Positions 1-12,500 of a stretch of 64,000 nt of DNA are shown here, piece after piece (the stretch's first letter is position 1; every line of letters starts with the position of its first letter). Source of the DNA: Hirsutella rhossiliensis. Taxonomy: Eukaryota; Ascomycota; Sordariomycetes; Hypocreales; Ophiocordycipitaceae. The stretch is taken from assembly GCF_020360975.1 (NCBI RefSeq), contig NW_025408670.1, positions 4,092,001 to 4,156,000 on the forward strand, in the 5' to 3' direction. Both the position numbers and the translations under genes were made by a program. The notes under the pieces are model-generated. The model searched no databases and was not told the DNA's origin. It was given only the letters and a program-made list of their open reading frames with translations.

Positions 1-58
1 GCGCTTCTTATAGGATAAGCTATAGATCCTAGGCCTCGATATCTACTCCTATTAATTA
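1..58 (-). pseudogene. gypsy-A fragment cut off by the window edge
   Basis: This short AT-rich stretch lies just outside the copia-1 insertion. Its last five bases (aatta, 54-58) pair with agtta (5859-5863) on the other side as the copia-1 target duplication, with one G/A difference. It should therefore be the continuation of the reverse-strand gypsy-A polyprotein beyond its RNase H/integrase region. Too little is present to assign a domain, so the call is by position. Confidence 0.4.
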
Positions 59-626
59 TCTAAAGGTATATAAGCAAAAGCGGAATTTTAGGAAATTAAG
101 GAATTACGTAAGACTACGTAATAGAGGGGAAGAAGGAGTATAAGGTAGGATTTTCAACGGAATTTATTAGTAGTATATTAGTATATAGAAGAGGTGTTAA
201 AGTTAATAATTCTCTATCTATCTACTAGCGGACATGCTGTCTTATATAGATAATTATAGCTAAACGGAAGAACCTTTTAGGACTAGATTTAGGCTGCTGT
301 ATAGCCCTAAGACTAGGGAATTCCGTGATACCTCGAGTAAGTCTAGAAGTGTCTTGGTTCTACTAATATTCGTGTTTAAAGGAGGTTGGTCGTGCCGGTG
401 TTCTTAAGAGGTCTTAGCTAGTATTCTAAGCTAGCTCTATTCCTTCGATTCCCGATTATACGATAACCGGCAACCCGTTTAATGTATAATAACATGCAAA
501 ATAACGAGCGATTCTTGCTCTATAGGATAAGATTTTATCTATAATTAATATACTACTTATTAGCTTATATAATTAGGAGAGTATATTATAGCTACTTTAT
601 TTATAGTAGGAACACCGTTCCTTATA
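59..626 (-). repeat. copia-1 3' LTR (568 bp)
   Basis: Matches 5291-5858 end to end with scattered transitions. Read in the element's sense (reverse strand), the LTR starts TATAAGGAAC and ends CCTTTAGA. The usual TG...CA ends appear converted to TA, as expected after RIP. This copy still holds CpA/TpG-containing stretches (for example cgtgccggtgttc), so it is less mutated than the copy at 50594. Confidence 0.93.
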
Positions 627-637
627 GCCTCCCTTAA
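627..637 (-). promoter_or_regulatory. copia-1 polypurine tract
   Basis: On the reverse strand AAGGGAGGC lies directly before the 3' LTR. Its position and purine content fit the plus-strand DNA primer of an LTR retrotransposon. Copia-2 has AAGGAGGC in the same place. Confidence 0.75.
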
Positions 638-639
638 AG

Positions 640-1020
640 AGTAGATTTATATACTCTTTACTAATTTATTTATAGTAGTATATATATAGGGTAAAAACCT
701 AATTTAGGAAAACTATTCTTATACCTTAATAGGATATATAAAAACCTATTCTTTCTTAGGAAAAGAAATCCTTAGGTATATACTAATAGAAAAACCTATA
801 GTAGGAAAAATCTATAGTTATAATAATTATTTATAGGATAACCTTATATAAGGTAAAACCTATTATTGCTAGGAAAATCTTAATAGATAAAAACCTAGTA
901 AATATTTCTCTAGGAAACCTAAAAGGAAACCTAAAAGGAAAAACCTAGTAGGGGAAAGATATAGAAAGCATAAGAAATATCTAAAAACCCCTTTTAATTG
1001 CTTAGGAACTTATATTAAGG
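640..1020 (-). other. copia-1 3' non-coding region with a repeated AGGTTTTTCCT-like motif
   Basis: About 380 bases between RNase H and the polypurine tract carry no coding signal. They hold at least eight imperfect copies of a short motif, AGG-T(4-6)-CCT read in the element's sense, for example near 692, 750, 790, 860, 895, 920 and 945. The matching region of copia-2 (13948-14200) has the same kind of cluster. Function unknown. Confidence 0.6.
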
Positions 1021-4000
1021 ATAGACCGTCTTTAAATTTATAGAGTAATCTAGGTCTTAATTCCTTCGTAAAAATATTAGCTATATTATCTTCTAATTTA
1101 ATATAAAAAACTCTAATTTCCCCTTCTCTTATACTAGTTCTAGTTTAGTAATAGGCTAATCTTATATACTTAGACCTTTTATAAAATTCCGGATTTTCTG
1201 CTAATTTAATAGCAGCAGTATTATCCGTTAAAATAAGAGGTATAGTATTAGGAATCTTAATAGATAGATCCTTAGTAATATTTTTAAAAAGTATATTTAA
1301 ATAAACAGCTTCTTTATTTACCTCCCTAAGGCTAATATACTCTGCTTCGTAGGTAGAAGGTAAAACCCTTTATATATAGATAGGTAAAAGGGATATTATA
1401 ATTATATTTAATCTTTAGGCTAGGGAATTTATTTAAATATTTCTAAATTATATTTAAAGCCTTAAAATATATCTAGTCGGGCTTAGCCGCGAATCTAGCG
1501 CAGGAAATTATAGAATATAAGATATCTAGCCTAGTAAATAAGGCTAAGTATAATAGAGATCCTATTTCTTTCTAAAAATGCAATATATCTTCCTTAGAAG
1601 GTAATTCCTTTGCTTTTATAAGCTTAAAGCCTACTATAGCGGGTAAATTCGAAGTTCCTAAACCTTCTTTATTAAATTCCTTTAATTTATTTAAGGTATA
1701 ATTTTCTTGGGATATATATAGCTCTTTATTTTCTCGGTTTATTATAATATTTAGACCTAAGAAGTCTTTTATATCTCCTAAGATAGTAAAATCTAGGAAT
1801 TTAGATAATTCTTTAAATAATCTTTCTTCTATTATAGATTTAGAGGGCCCTACTATAAGAAAGTCGTCGACGTGAATTGCTAAGGCTATACTATAGTCCT
1901 TATTTATAAATACTCCTTTGTCTATTAAAAGAGGAAGAAATCCGAGATTATTTAGTATAATTTTTAAATAATTATACTAGAGCTTAGGACTTTATTTTAG
2001 GCTATATAATGCTTTCTTTAGCTTTGCTTTAATTTAACCGGTTTTATATAGGTCTAGGAATTTAGTTAATTTAATTCCTTTAGCTCTATAAGCTAATCTA
2101 TATTTTAAATAATATTCTTTAAGAGCGTATTCTTCGTAGCCTATAGGAAGATCGATATATACTTCGCTATTTATATCGGTATATACGAATATATTTATTA
2201 TATCTATTTATAAAGCTTCGAATTCGTAGATAATAGCTAAAATAAGTAGAATTCTAATAGATTTAGGTCTAGCCGTAGTCGAGAAGGTATCTAGGAAATC
2301 TAAGCTATAGATCTGCTTAAATCCCTATATTACGAAACGGGCTTTATATTTTATTATATTATTTTAACTATCCTTCTTAATAGTATAGACCTAGCGGCCT
2401 CCTATAGCCTCCCTATCCCTAAGGAGGTAGGAAAATTCCTAAGTTTTATATTTAATTAGCTAGATAATTTCCTTAATTATAGTATCTTTCTATAATACTA
2501 TTTTAGGGCTATTTATTGCCTATTTATAGGTCTTTAGAATTTTTAGATCCTAATTTTCTATACTAGCTAGAATTAACTCTATAAAATCGCAGTTTAGAAA
2601 TAAATTAACGTTAGGGTATTTAATATAGTTAGAATCGAACCCTTCCGGCTTCTTAGGTAATTCTACTACTATTTTACTAGTAGTAGGAATAGGATCGTTA
2701 TTTAGAGACTCTTCTTTTATAGAGGGCAAGGGACTTTTATCTCTAGTTTCTTTAGTAGCTTCCTCTATAGGGATATAGCTTTCTAGCTTATCTTTATTTA
2801 GAATAGAATTAAAATCAAAGGTATTATTACTACTAAAGATTTCTAGATTTTTTATAAATTTATTTTCTAGTATAGTAATATCTCTAGAGATAGTAATCTT
2901 TCTTTTAGAAAAATCCTAGATTTTATATGTATTTTCTAAATAGCCTACTATTATTCCCTTAAAAGCTCTATTATCTAGCTTATCTTTAGGGTCTTTATTC
3001 TTATAATATATAAGGCTTCCGAAGGTCTTAATTTTATTTAAGGTCTCGAAGGGTAGTATTATATTATCCCTCTTTTCTATAGGACTTTTAAATCCTATCG
3101 TAGAATACGGTAATCTATTATATAAATAGGTAGCTATTAAAACAGCTTCTCCCTATAGATATTTAGGAAGCCTAGCAGTAAATAAAAGAGCTCGTACTTT
3201 TTCTAATATAGTACGATTTATTCTTTCTATTCTACCGTTAGATTCCGGCGTCCTAGGAGGACTAGAATTAAAGGTAATTCCTTCTTTTTCGTAATAGAGT
3301 TTTATTTTATATATAAACTCTTTAGCATTATTAGAAAATGCTTCTCTAATCCTAGTATTTTTAGGGTTATTTTCTACCCTATTTTTAAATTCTAGGAACC
3401 TATCTAAAGCTTCTCCCTTTTTTCGAAGAAGGTATATTTCTAGATATCGGGTTCCTACGTCTAGGAAAGAAATATAATAGTAATATTTATTATAAGTAGG
3501 CACTTTAATTAGCCCCTAAATATCTAATACTATTTTTTTTAAATAAGAATAAGACTTATACGAAGGTTATTTATTAACCTTATTCGTTGCTTTAGCTCTA
3601 ATATATATTTCGCATTGCCTTATTTTATTTTCCTCTTTTAGGCATTTTTATATCCTTATTATATCTTTTAATATTTCTAAAATCGCCCTACTATTTATAT
3701 GCCTAAGCGTAAGTGCTAAGTATAAAAATCTATATCCTTTACTTTTAAAGACGTAATAAGGATTAATTAGCTTTCTAATAAAGGTTCTATAGGAATATAA
3801 TATAATTTATTTCTAAGAAATCCTTTAGTAAGGACCTTAGCCTTATTATCTAATAAAAGGACTTTATTTCCTCCTATTAAGGCATAGGTATTATTAAAAT
3901 AAGATTAGGATAGTATATTTACCTAATTTAGGTATATAAAAGCAGTCTCGAAGGATATACCTTTTTCTACTATACGGAACTTAAATACTAAGTCCCCCTT

Positions 4001-5260
4001 TCCTTTACTAATATAAAGGAAGCTTTTCCTAGCAAACTTTAGACTTAATTTCTTTATAGTTAATAAGGAAAAAAAAGAGTCTTTATTAGCTTTTACTATA
4101 GGGGTATTTATAGAGGTTAAAATTACCTCTAAATCCTTAGACGTTTATATAGGGGTCGGAGCCCTAGAAAGGTCTATAAGGTCGATATCTAGGTCTATAT
4201 TTTCTTATAAAGCTATATTTAAGACCTTATTACTATCTTCCGAATCGGACTCTAGCTTAGTAATTCGAGCCTTCTTTCTTTTATTAGTAGTAGAAATGCT
4301 ACTAGAAGGGGATTTCTTCTTAGAGGAAGAAGAAGAAGAAGATTTTCTCTTCTTAGAAATTTAAGTCCTATCGTCCCTTTTTCCTTTATTTAATACCTAA
4401 TAAGTAGGAGCCTTATTTGGGTATAATTTATAGCAATTTACTATAAAATGCCCTGGTTTTTTGCATTCCTTATAATAAGGAGTATCTATAGAATTTCTAT
4501 AGGATTTCGAAGGCTTCCTTTATATTAGGAAGGCTTTCTCCGAAGATTTATCTATATCCTCTATTCTTCTAGCTTCGTCTAAAAGACTAGCTATTAGGGA
4601 TTCGAGGGTAAACGCTATAGAATTATACCTAAGGCTCTATATAATATTTATAATATAGCTTCTAAATTCCTTATTAAGGCAATTAAGAATCTATGCTATA
4701 AGGATAACTTCTAGAATTTCTATATTATAGGATTTTAAATCCTCGTAGATTTCTTTTACCTTATAAAGGTATTTCTCTAAATTAAAGCCCGAGGGACTAA
4801 GATTAAAGAGCTGCTTTATAAGCAAATAATTCGACGAGAAATTCGACGGATTATATAGCTTTATAAGCTTATCCTAAGTAGCTTTAGCATTTATTAAATG
4901 CTTAATTTATATTAAAGGGCTTTCTTCGACTTAAAGAAAAATCTAAGATAAAGCTTCTATAGTCTTTATATAATTTTCTTACTTTAAGGTAGCGATAAGC
5001 TTTTCCTTAGTAAGGATAGCTCTTATCCTCGTAGTCTAAAGAGTATAATTTAAATTTCCCTTAAGTCTAGAGAATTTATATTCTTTCTATCTACCTATTT
5101 TATATAAATTCGGTATTATTTCGTTTATAGGGATCGAGAAGTCTAGGCGGGAGTTTAAGAGCGTAGGAAGGTAGGAAAAGTCGTTAGGGGGATTTTCGAA
5201 AGGAATTTTAATCGGGTATTTCGACAAGGAATTTTAAAGGTATAAGTAGTTAATTTCCCG
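1020..5260 (-). pseudogene. copia-1 gag-pol polyprotein, RIP-inactivated
   Basis: Reading the reverse strand downwards: gag near 5200-4400 with a zinc knuckle near 4440-4490 (form KECKKPGHFIVNC, first Cys read as Tyr); integrase core at 3503-3153; reverse transcriptase around 2450-1860 with the active-site string HVDDFLIVGP near 1862-1876; RNase H near 1480-1040 with LTDNTAAIKLAENPEFYK and a degraded NIFTKEL end. The order is that of Ty1/copia (Pseudoviridae). The VDD pair survives, but stop codons scattered through every domain make it non-functional. The encoded proteins are closely related to those of copia-2. Confidence 0.88.
3153..3503 (-). pseudogene. copia-1 integrase core, longest surviving open fragment
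   Basis: A 116-codon open stretch within the copia-1 polyprotein. It shows the rve integrase fold: FLDVGTRYLEIYLL with the first catalytic Asp, NNAKEF where copia elements usually have D-N-(G/A)-x-E-F (the second Asp is now Asn), then SPPRTPESNGRIERINRTI carrying the catalytic Glu in the G-x-x-E-R-x-N motif. It ends at LPKYL, where copia-2 continues into a W-to-stop change. The ATG is internal to the polyprotein and is not a true start. A D-to-N change at one catalytic position means the core is inactive even where open. Confidence 0.85.
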
Positions 5261-5275
5261 GCTTAAAAGGAGTAA

Positions 5276-5290
5276 GCCGGGCTTATAACC
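5276..5290 (-). promoter_or_regulatory. copia-1 primer-binding site (half-tRNA iMet type)
   Basis: Directly after the 5' LTR the reverse strand reads GGTTATAAGCCCGGC. With one RIP change (G to A) this equals GGTTATGAGCCCGGC of copia-2, which is complementary to the anticodon-stem/loop region (GGGCTCATAACC) of initiator tRNA-Met. Drosophila copia primes from a 5' half of the same tRNA. Confidence 0.75.
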
Positions 5291-5858
5291 TCTAAAGGTA
5301 TATAAGTAAAAGCGGAATTTTAGGAAATTAAGGAATTATATAAGACTACGTAATAGAGGGGAAGAAGGAGTATAAGGTAGGATTTTCAACGGAATTTACT
5401 AGTAGTATATTAGTATATAGAAGAGGTATTAAAGTTAATAATTCTCTATCTATCTACTAGCGGACATACTGTCTTATATAGATAATTATAGCTGAACGGA
5501 AGAACCTTTCGGGACTAGATTTAGGCTGCCGTATAGCCCTAAGACTAGGGAATTCCGTGATACCTTAAGTAAGTCTAGAAGTGTCTTGGTTCTACTAATA
5601 TTCGTGTTTAAAGGAGGTTGGTCGTGCCGGTGTTCTTAAGAGGTCTTAGCTAGCATTCTAAGCTAGCTCTATTCCTTCGATTCCCGATTATACGATAACC
5701 GGCAACCCGTTTAATGCATAATAACATATAAAATAACGAGCGATTCTTACTCTATAGGATAAGATTTTATCTATAATTAATATACTACTTATTAGCTTAT
5801 ATAATTAGGAGAGTATATTATAGCTGCTTTATTTATAGTAGGAATACTATTCCTTATA
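5291..5858 (-). repeat. copia-1 5' LTR (568 bp)
   Basis: Partner of 59-626, of equal length, followed on the reverse strand by the primer-binding site. The outer flank at 5859-5863 (agtta) is the second copy of the target duplication. Confidence 0.93.
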
Positions 5859-8763
5859 AGTTAGTCTTAATCCTTTTAGGAAAGTATATCTAAGACTATA
5901 GAGTCCTACCCTAGCTAGTACTTAATTAAGAAGTTAAAGTATAAGAAATACTCCGCTTAGCGGGCTTACCGTTTTAAAAGGTACTAGCGGGTTATAAAGT
6001 ACTTAAGATTCCTATAGTTTATAAGAACCTTAAAGCTCTTATAGCTTTAGAGCTCCGCTTACTATTACTTAAGGTAGCTAATAATCGCTAGTATCTCTTT
6101 ATTATAAATAGCGTAATTCCGCTTTACTAAGGTTAGCTTATAAGAGTAGAACGCTATTAGTTACTTCCGCTCGTTTACCTCTTAAGAGAGCGTTCCTTTA
6201 AGTACCTAGCCGCTATAGTCTACTTCGACTAATATAGACTAGTCGAAGTCTTACTAAAGTAGTACTAAGGCCTATAAGAATAGGTCCTTAAGCGTATAGA
6301 ACGCTCCTTCCTATATAGGCCCTTAATAAAAGGCGGTCTATTTCCTAGTAATCTCGTTTAAGGGACTTATAATATAAGAGAAGCCCTTAATAAATATCCT
6401 ATAATAGTTCGCGAACCTAAGGAAGCTCTATATACCTATCTACGTAGTTAGGGCCGCTTAGTCTTAGATCGCTTAGATCTTTATAGGATCCGCCTATATA
6501 CCTACGCCTATATAGATAATAAAGCCTAGGTACTTAACTCTCTTAACCCTAAATTTATACTTATCTAAGTTAAGGTAGAGCCTATAAAGTTAGAGGCGCT
6601 TTAAGACCCTTTATACTTTCTATATATAGTCCTTATAGGAGCCGCTTATATAGATAAGGATATTATCTATATATATAAAGGCGAACTTATTAAGGAAGTC
6701 CTAAAGTATATTATTAATATAATACTAAAAGGTAGTAGGCGCTCTTAAGAGGCTAAAGGGCGTTATAAGCTACTTAAATAAGCTATAGCGTATATAGAAC
6801 GCTATCTTTTACTTATTACCTTCTAAGATCTATACCTTATAGAACGCTTATTTTATATTTAGCTTCGTAAACTACTTCGCCTTTAAAAGGTTATAGAGCG
6901 TATCTAAGATTAAGGGTAAGGGGTAGCGGTCTAGCCTTATAATTATATTTAAAGCCTTATAGTTATAATAAAACTATATCCCGCCCCTTAGTTTACGTAT
7001 AAATAAGACTAGCGCTCTTACTTTAAAGCTACTTACTTAAATAAAACCCTTATCTAGGAGGTCCCTTAGCGTCTTCTTTAGCATTAGTAGCTTTATATAT
7101 AATATACTATATAGCGGTCTAAATAGTATAGGCAGTTCCTACCCCTTCTTATTAGTATAGAGTATAATCCTATAGTCTACCCCTAGCTTATATAGGTTAA
7201 GCTTATTTACTTCCTAGGACTTAAATAGTAGTAAGAGGTTATAAAAGCGCTTTAGTATCTACTACTATAGCTTAAAGGGCGACTTTAGCTTCTTTATCTA
7301 AAGTGCCTTATCGATATCCGCTAGGCTAACTATATAGACCGCTATATTAGCCGCTACCTAGCCTTGCCCCCGCTCTACTTATTATACGGTTCCTATAAAG
7401 ATAGAGGCAAGGACTTCTTATACTAAGTATAAAGCTTATATACTTAGTCCTACGCCTATAAAACTATCGTTATAATAGACCTACCGTTATATAGGCCTAA
7501 ACTATAGCTTCTTTTAGTATAAAACTAAGTATAACTTTATATATAATAACTAGGGTTTCCCGAGGATTAAGGGAAATTCTAGTTAAGGGATTATATAAGC
7601 TATAATAAGCTTATAGTAACCGTCGACCTCTATAGCTAGCTATATAATGCCCCTAATTACTATACTTTCTATCGCGCCTAAGGCGCCCTTTACTTACCTT
7701 AGGGCGATCTTTTTTACTAGTACTTATATCTCTCGCGAAAGCGCCTCGTTAACTATAGCGTAATACTAATAGCCCTTATCTATAAGGGTAGTAATAAGTA
7801 AAGAGTTATTAATTATAACCTATATTAAAGTAGGCTCCTCTTTTATATAAGCGGATAATTCCTCCTTCTCCCTTACTAGTACTAGTAATTAGGGCTCTAG
7901 AGCCCGTCTTTACTCTAGACCTACTCTTTTCCCTCTAGGCCTAGGGGGGAGGAGTCCTCCTTATCGTCTAAGGCAAGGAATAGTTCTATCTTTACTACTT
8001 AAACCGCTATAGGCCGCTTAGCTAAAAAGAAGGGGCATTTTAATATAAAGTACGTAGATACTCCGTAATATAGGCAGTAGCTATTAGCCTTCTTCTTCCC
8101 GAATTCCTCGCTCGTTACTTACTTCGCCCGCTACTTAAAGTATAGGGCGGTATAAGGGGTAGTCGACGGCGTCTTCTTACCGCGTCTAGCCTAGTCTATA
8201 TAAGTAGCCGATATTAAGGTATCCCCGTCTATATCGATAGCTAGTTATTTATCTTATAAAGGGGTAGTAATCCCGTCGCCGCTATATAGTATACGCTTAT
8301 AAAGCTTCTAGAAACGCGGCGTCTATTTATAGCCCTAAGCTACCTTTATTAACCAGCTTATATACTCGCTATAGTTAGTAGGTATAATTATAAGGATAAG
8401 TAGCTCCTATAAGGCTAGCGTAATCGAATTCTATAGCTATATAAGCTTCGCGCTATCTTCCTATACTATAGTCCCCGCTACCTATAAGAGCGTCTCTTTA
8501 AAATCGGGAAGGAATTCGCTAAAGGTTTATCTATCTCTCTACTTAAGGGTCTATAGCCTATCTTACGCTTTCTCCCGCTCCTATACGTTGCCGAACGTAT
8601 ATATAAGGTATTAGAAGAAGTCTTATACTTCGCGTCTACCCCTAGGGCCGCCCTTATCCTAGAATCTAGAGATCCGCCGTATCTAGGGCTCTAGCAGCGT
8701 ATAAAGGAGCGAATACCACGCTATATCGCGATAGCTATTTAGGCCCTATTTCTTATTAGTTAT
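5859..8763 (-). pseudogene. gypsy-A gag (3' part), protease, reverse transcriptase and RNase H, RIP-degraded
   Basis: The reverse strand carries a Ty3/gypsy polyprotein. Near 7330-6620 the RT reads LRDLLDKGFIQVSSFKVRALVLF, then GGGI(Q)FYYNYKALN, DRYPLPLI, and the active site as FIYIDNILIY at about 6662-6673 (YLDD now YIDN). Upstream (8700-8000) lies degraded gag with a form like LLRGRAADW; downstream is RNase H sequence cut by copia-1 at 5863. Nearly all stops sit at expected Gln or Trp codons. The element is interrupted again at 8763 by copia-2. It resembles fungal MAGGY-like chromoviruses, but the chromodomain end is not in the window. Confidence 0.82.
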
Positions 8764-9461
8764 TATAAGAATATACCCTTATATTCCTATTTTACTATTA
8801 TAAAGAAATAATAGGCATAGGGAGGCTTTATAGAATAAGCTAGTAAAAAGAGGCTCTATAATATAGTCTAAGGGAATAACCCTTAAAAGACAAAGACCTC
8901 TACTAGATAACTATACCTTCCTCTAGGAAAAGCGGGTCAGGATAAGCCTATCCTTATAAATAAAAATATACATAAAATGCATAAGTCAATTACGAGCAGA
9001 ACGGATACCCTATTGCCTATTTTGGCCTAGCGGTTCCGAAGATATCCGCGATACGAGAATAGGTAGGGCATAGAACATTCTAGTTAAATCCACTACTTAT
9101 GCCAGAACCCATAGTCTTACGTCAACTATCACGCCACAATCAGACCACCCACTAAGTTAGGAAGATATACTATAGATAGAGCTTTTTAAGCACTATAGAA
9201 TGTGCTAGAAAGCTAACTAATTAGTCTACTAGTAGGCGAGCAATGGTCTATAAAAAGACGAAGGATTTCCCTAGGAGTAGTAGATAGAATAAGCAAGTTT
9301 ATAAGTATCTTTTACAACGCTATTCTTTTAATATATTATTCAGCCCCTTATATGCTCGTTATAAATTCTAAACGAAATCCTACCCTATACTCCTTCGACC
9401 GATCTTTCCGCTTACGTTATCGATTACCCGATTCTGCGCTTATTGCTTATACCTTCTTATA
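8764..9461 (+). repeat. copia-2 5' LTR (698 bp)
   Basis: Starts tataagaatata and ends cttcttata just before the primer-binding site. It matches 14308-14967 except for a ~38-bp segment present only here. A solo copy of this LTR lies at 52482-53178 and is of this longer length, so the 3' LTR probably lost the segment. Confidence 0.92.
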
Positions 9462-9476
9462 GGTTATGAGCCCGGC
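9462..9476 (+). promoter_or_regulatory. copia-2 primer-binding site (half-tRNA iMet type)
   Basis: ggttatgagcccggc begins at the base after the LTR. It is complementary to the anticodon arm of initiator tRNA-Met (ggctcataacc), not to a tRNA 3' end. This is the priming mode known for Drosophila copia. Confidence 0.8.
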
Positions 9477-9529
9477 TTCTCTATAAGTCGGGTAACAACT
9501 TCGAAAAATCTTCGAAATTCCAATACTAA

Positions 9530-12500
9530 CTATACGACCTCGAATTATCTAAAATAGGCTCTAGGGACAAGTTCGAATTTGCTAAACTTAAGGGTAGTTC
9601 TAACTATACCTTCTAGGCTATTCGAATATAGGCTCTTTTAGTTAGAGAGAAGCTTTCTACTACTATATAGCAAGAAAATTACTCGAAAATAAAAGAAGCA
9701 CTTGCTTTGATTTTTCTTCGTATTAAAGATGGTCCTTTAACCTAAATAAAGCATATAACAAATGCTAAAGAGGCGTGGGATAGGTTAAAAAACCTATATA
9801 ACCCTATTTCCTTTACCTCGAATTACCTACTTATAAAGGAGCTTTTTAATACTTCGGTAGGGGATTTCGAATCCTAGAAGGCTACCTAAATAAGGTAAAG
9901 AGGTATTCGAAGAGCTAAAAGCATAGAATATTATAATTCCGGAAGTAGTTATTATAGCTTGGATTTTAAACAGCCTTTCGGCTCGTTTTCTAGCTATATA
10001 ACTAATATAACGTAAGCTCTTCGAAATAACTCAAGCTTTTAATCTAGAGTCTCTCTAGTAGTCTTATAGACGAATTTAAGAGGACTAAGTCTCTAGAAAA
10101 TCCTCCTAAGCAGGCTTTCTTTACTAAGAAGCCCTAGAAAAAGACAAAAATTATATTATAATGCACTTACTATAAGAGGAAAGGGCATCTAGTTAAAGAT
10201 TGCTACTATCTTTACCCGGAAAAGGCCCCTAAAGGCTTTTCTAAAAATTCAAAAAATTAAAAGAAAGGAATACCTTCTAAGAGGCCTAGAAAACCTTCTA
10301 TAGAAGGAAATCCTATCGAATTAGACTCTTACGTCGATAAGAAGACGAAAAAACCCTCTTCTCTATATATATCGGAAGCAGAAAAAATAGAAATCGATAA
10401 TCAAACGGACGAAGAACCGGAAATCGATTTTTCTATTCCTCCTCCTACCCCCGGAGGCTATAAAAGCTCCGAAGAAGAAGCAGAGGTATATATCTCTTCG
10501 AATATCCTTAAAAAAGCCGTATTTAATAATAGGCAAATAGGACCTTTAAATTCCTCTCGAATTAAAGACCTTATATATAAGGTAAAAGAGAAGGAAATCC
10601 CTTATAAAACCTTAGAGAATAGAAATTTCTATAATTTTATATACGATACCGGTGCTACTAGGTATATAGTATCGGAAAAGAAATTCCTTATTAATTTTCG
10701 AACTATCTCTACTAAGGTTAATTAGGGAAAGGCATCCTATATAATTGTTAAAGGCTACGGAGATCTTCTTTTTAGATTTCTAAAAAATAAAAGGCTATTT
10801 ATCTTAAGAAACTGCCTTTTTATACCTAAATTAAGGGTAAATATTATAAGCTAATCGTATTTTAAAAATACTTATGCCTTTATTAATAGCAAGGAAATTT
10901 TCCTACTAGATAACTAGGCTAATATTATATTTAAAGGAAAATAGTAAGATAACCTTTATATCTTCTCTTTAGAAATTCCTTTCTTAAAGAAGAAGACATT
11001 CCTATATAATATTAATAATATAAGGAATAATATAAAGGACCTTAACTTTTATTTATAGCATTTAAGGCTAGGATATATAAGTCTTAAAGCCTTACTAGAA
11101 ACCTTTAAAAGATATAATAAAGAAATAACTATCCCTAAGAAGGACATTATAAAAATCAAAGAATGCGAGGCTTATATTAAAGCAAAGGCAACTAATAAGA
11201 GGAATAAATCCCTATCTAATAAGGTATATAATTACCTTAATAGAGTTGCTATTAATATTTAGGGACCTATAAAGACCCCTACTTATAATAAATACACCTC
11301 CTTTATATCCTTTTTAGATATAGGGATAAGATATTTAGAAATATCTTTAATAAAATCTAAGGCAGAAGCCCTAGATAAATTCTTAGAATATAAAGCCTTA
11401 GTTGAAAATAACCGGGATAATATTACTATAAAGGAAGTCTTTTCGGATAACGCAAAAGAATTCCTATATAAAATAAAACCCTACTACTTAAGAAAGGGAA
11501 TAAAATATTATACTAGCCCTCCTAGGACTCCCGAATTAAACGGAGTAATAGAGAGGATTAATAGGACTATTTTAAATAAAGTCCGAGCTATTTTATTTAC
11601 GGCAAAACTGCCTAAATATCTATAGGGAGAAGCTGTTCTAATAGCAGCCTATTTATATAATAGGACCCTTACTTACGAATAGGCTTCTAAACTCCTATAG
11701 AGAAGAAGGAAAATAAATCTCTAGCCTTAAAAGACTTAGAGAAAATTAAGACCTTCGGAAGTACTATTTATTATAAAAATAAAGACCCCTTAGATAAGCT
11801 AGAGATAAGAGCTATAAGGGTATTATTATAGGCTATACCGAAAATGCTTATAAAATATATAACTTTTCGAAAAGAAAGGTAATAATTTCTAGAGATATTA
11901 TTATCCTAGAAAATAAATTTATAGAAAATTAAAAGGAAGAAGACCTTAAGGACTTCGACTTTAATACCTTACCTTCTATAAATAAGGTCCCGGATAATTA
12001 TTTATAAAGGGAACCTATATATAAAGAAGGTAATAACTCTTCTTTAGAAGAAGAGGAAAATAACCCTCCTATAGAGAAGGAAGATAACCCTTTTATAAAA
12101 AAGGGAAATAATCCTCTTTTAGAAAAGGGATTAAATAAGGATCTAAAAATCCGTATTAATATACCTAAGAAGCTAAACGGATTTTATAAAGACTATATCG
12201 CATACCCCGAAATAAACACTATATTAAATAGTAAAAGTAAAGAGATTATTCTATCTTTACTAGAAAACAAGGATCCTATAGAGCCTAAAACATTTAAACA
12301 GGCTATAAATAGCTTAGAAGCTATAGAATAGAAAAGAGCTATGTTTCTAGAAATAGAAGAGCTCTTAAACTAAAATACCTAGGAATTAAAGCCTCTTCCT
12401 AGCGATAGGGAGGCCCTAGGCGGCCGTTAGGTCTATAAAATAAAGCGGGATAATAATAATATTATTAAATATAAAGCCCGCTACGTAGTATAAGGATTTA

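Larger units (their letters stand above)
59..5858 (-). mobile_element. copia-1: full-length Ty1/copia LTR retrotransposon, RIP-degraded
   Basis: Two 568-bp direct repeats (59-626 and 5291-5858) bound a reverse-strand gag-pol region in the copia order gag, protease, integrase, reverse transcriptase, RNase H. A primer-binding site follows the 5' LTR and a purine tract precedes the 3' LTR. The flanks aatta/agtta are a 5-bp target duplication with one RIP-type change. The element sits inside gypsy-A. Coding frames are broken by many TAA/TAG codons and Cys-to-Tyr changes, so it cannot encode its own proteins. Three solo LTRs of the same family occur at 35133, 50594 and 61210. Confidence 0.93.
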
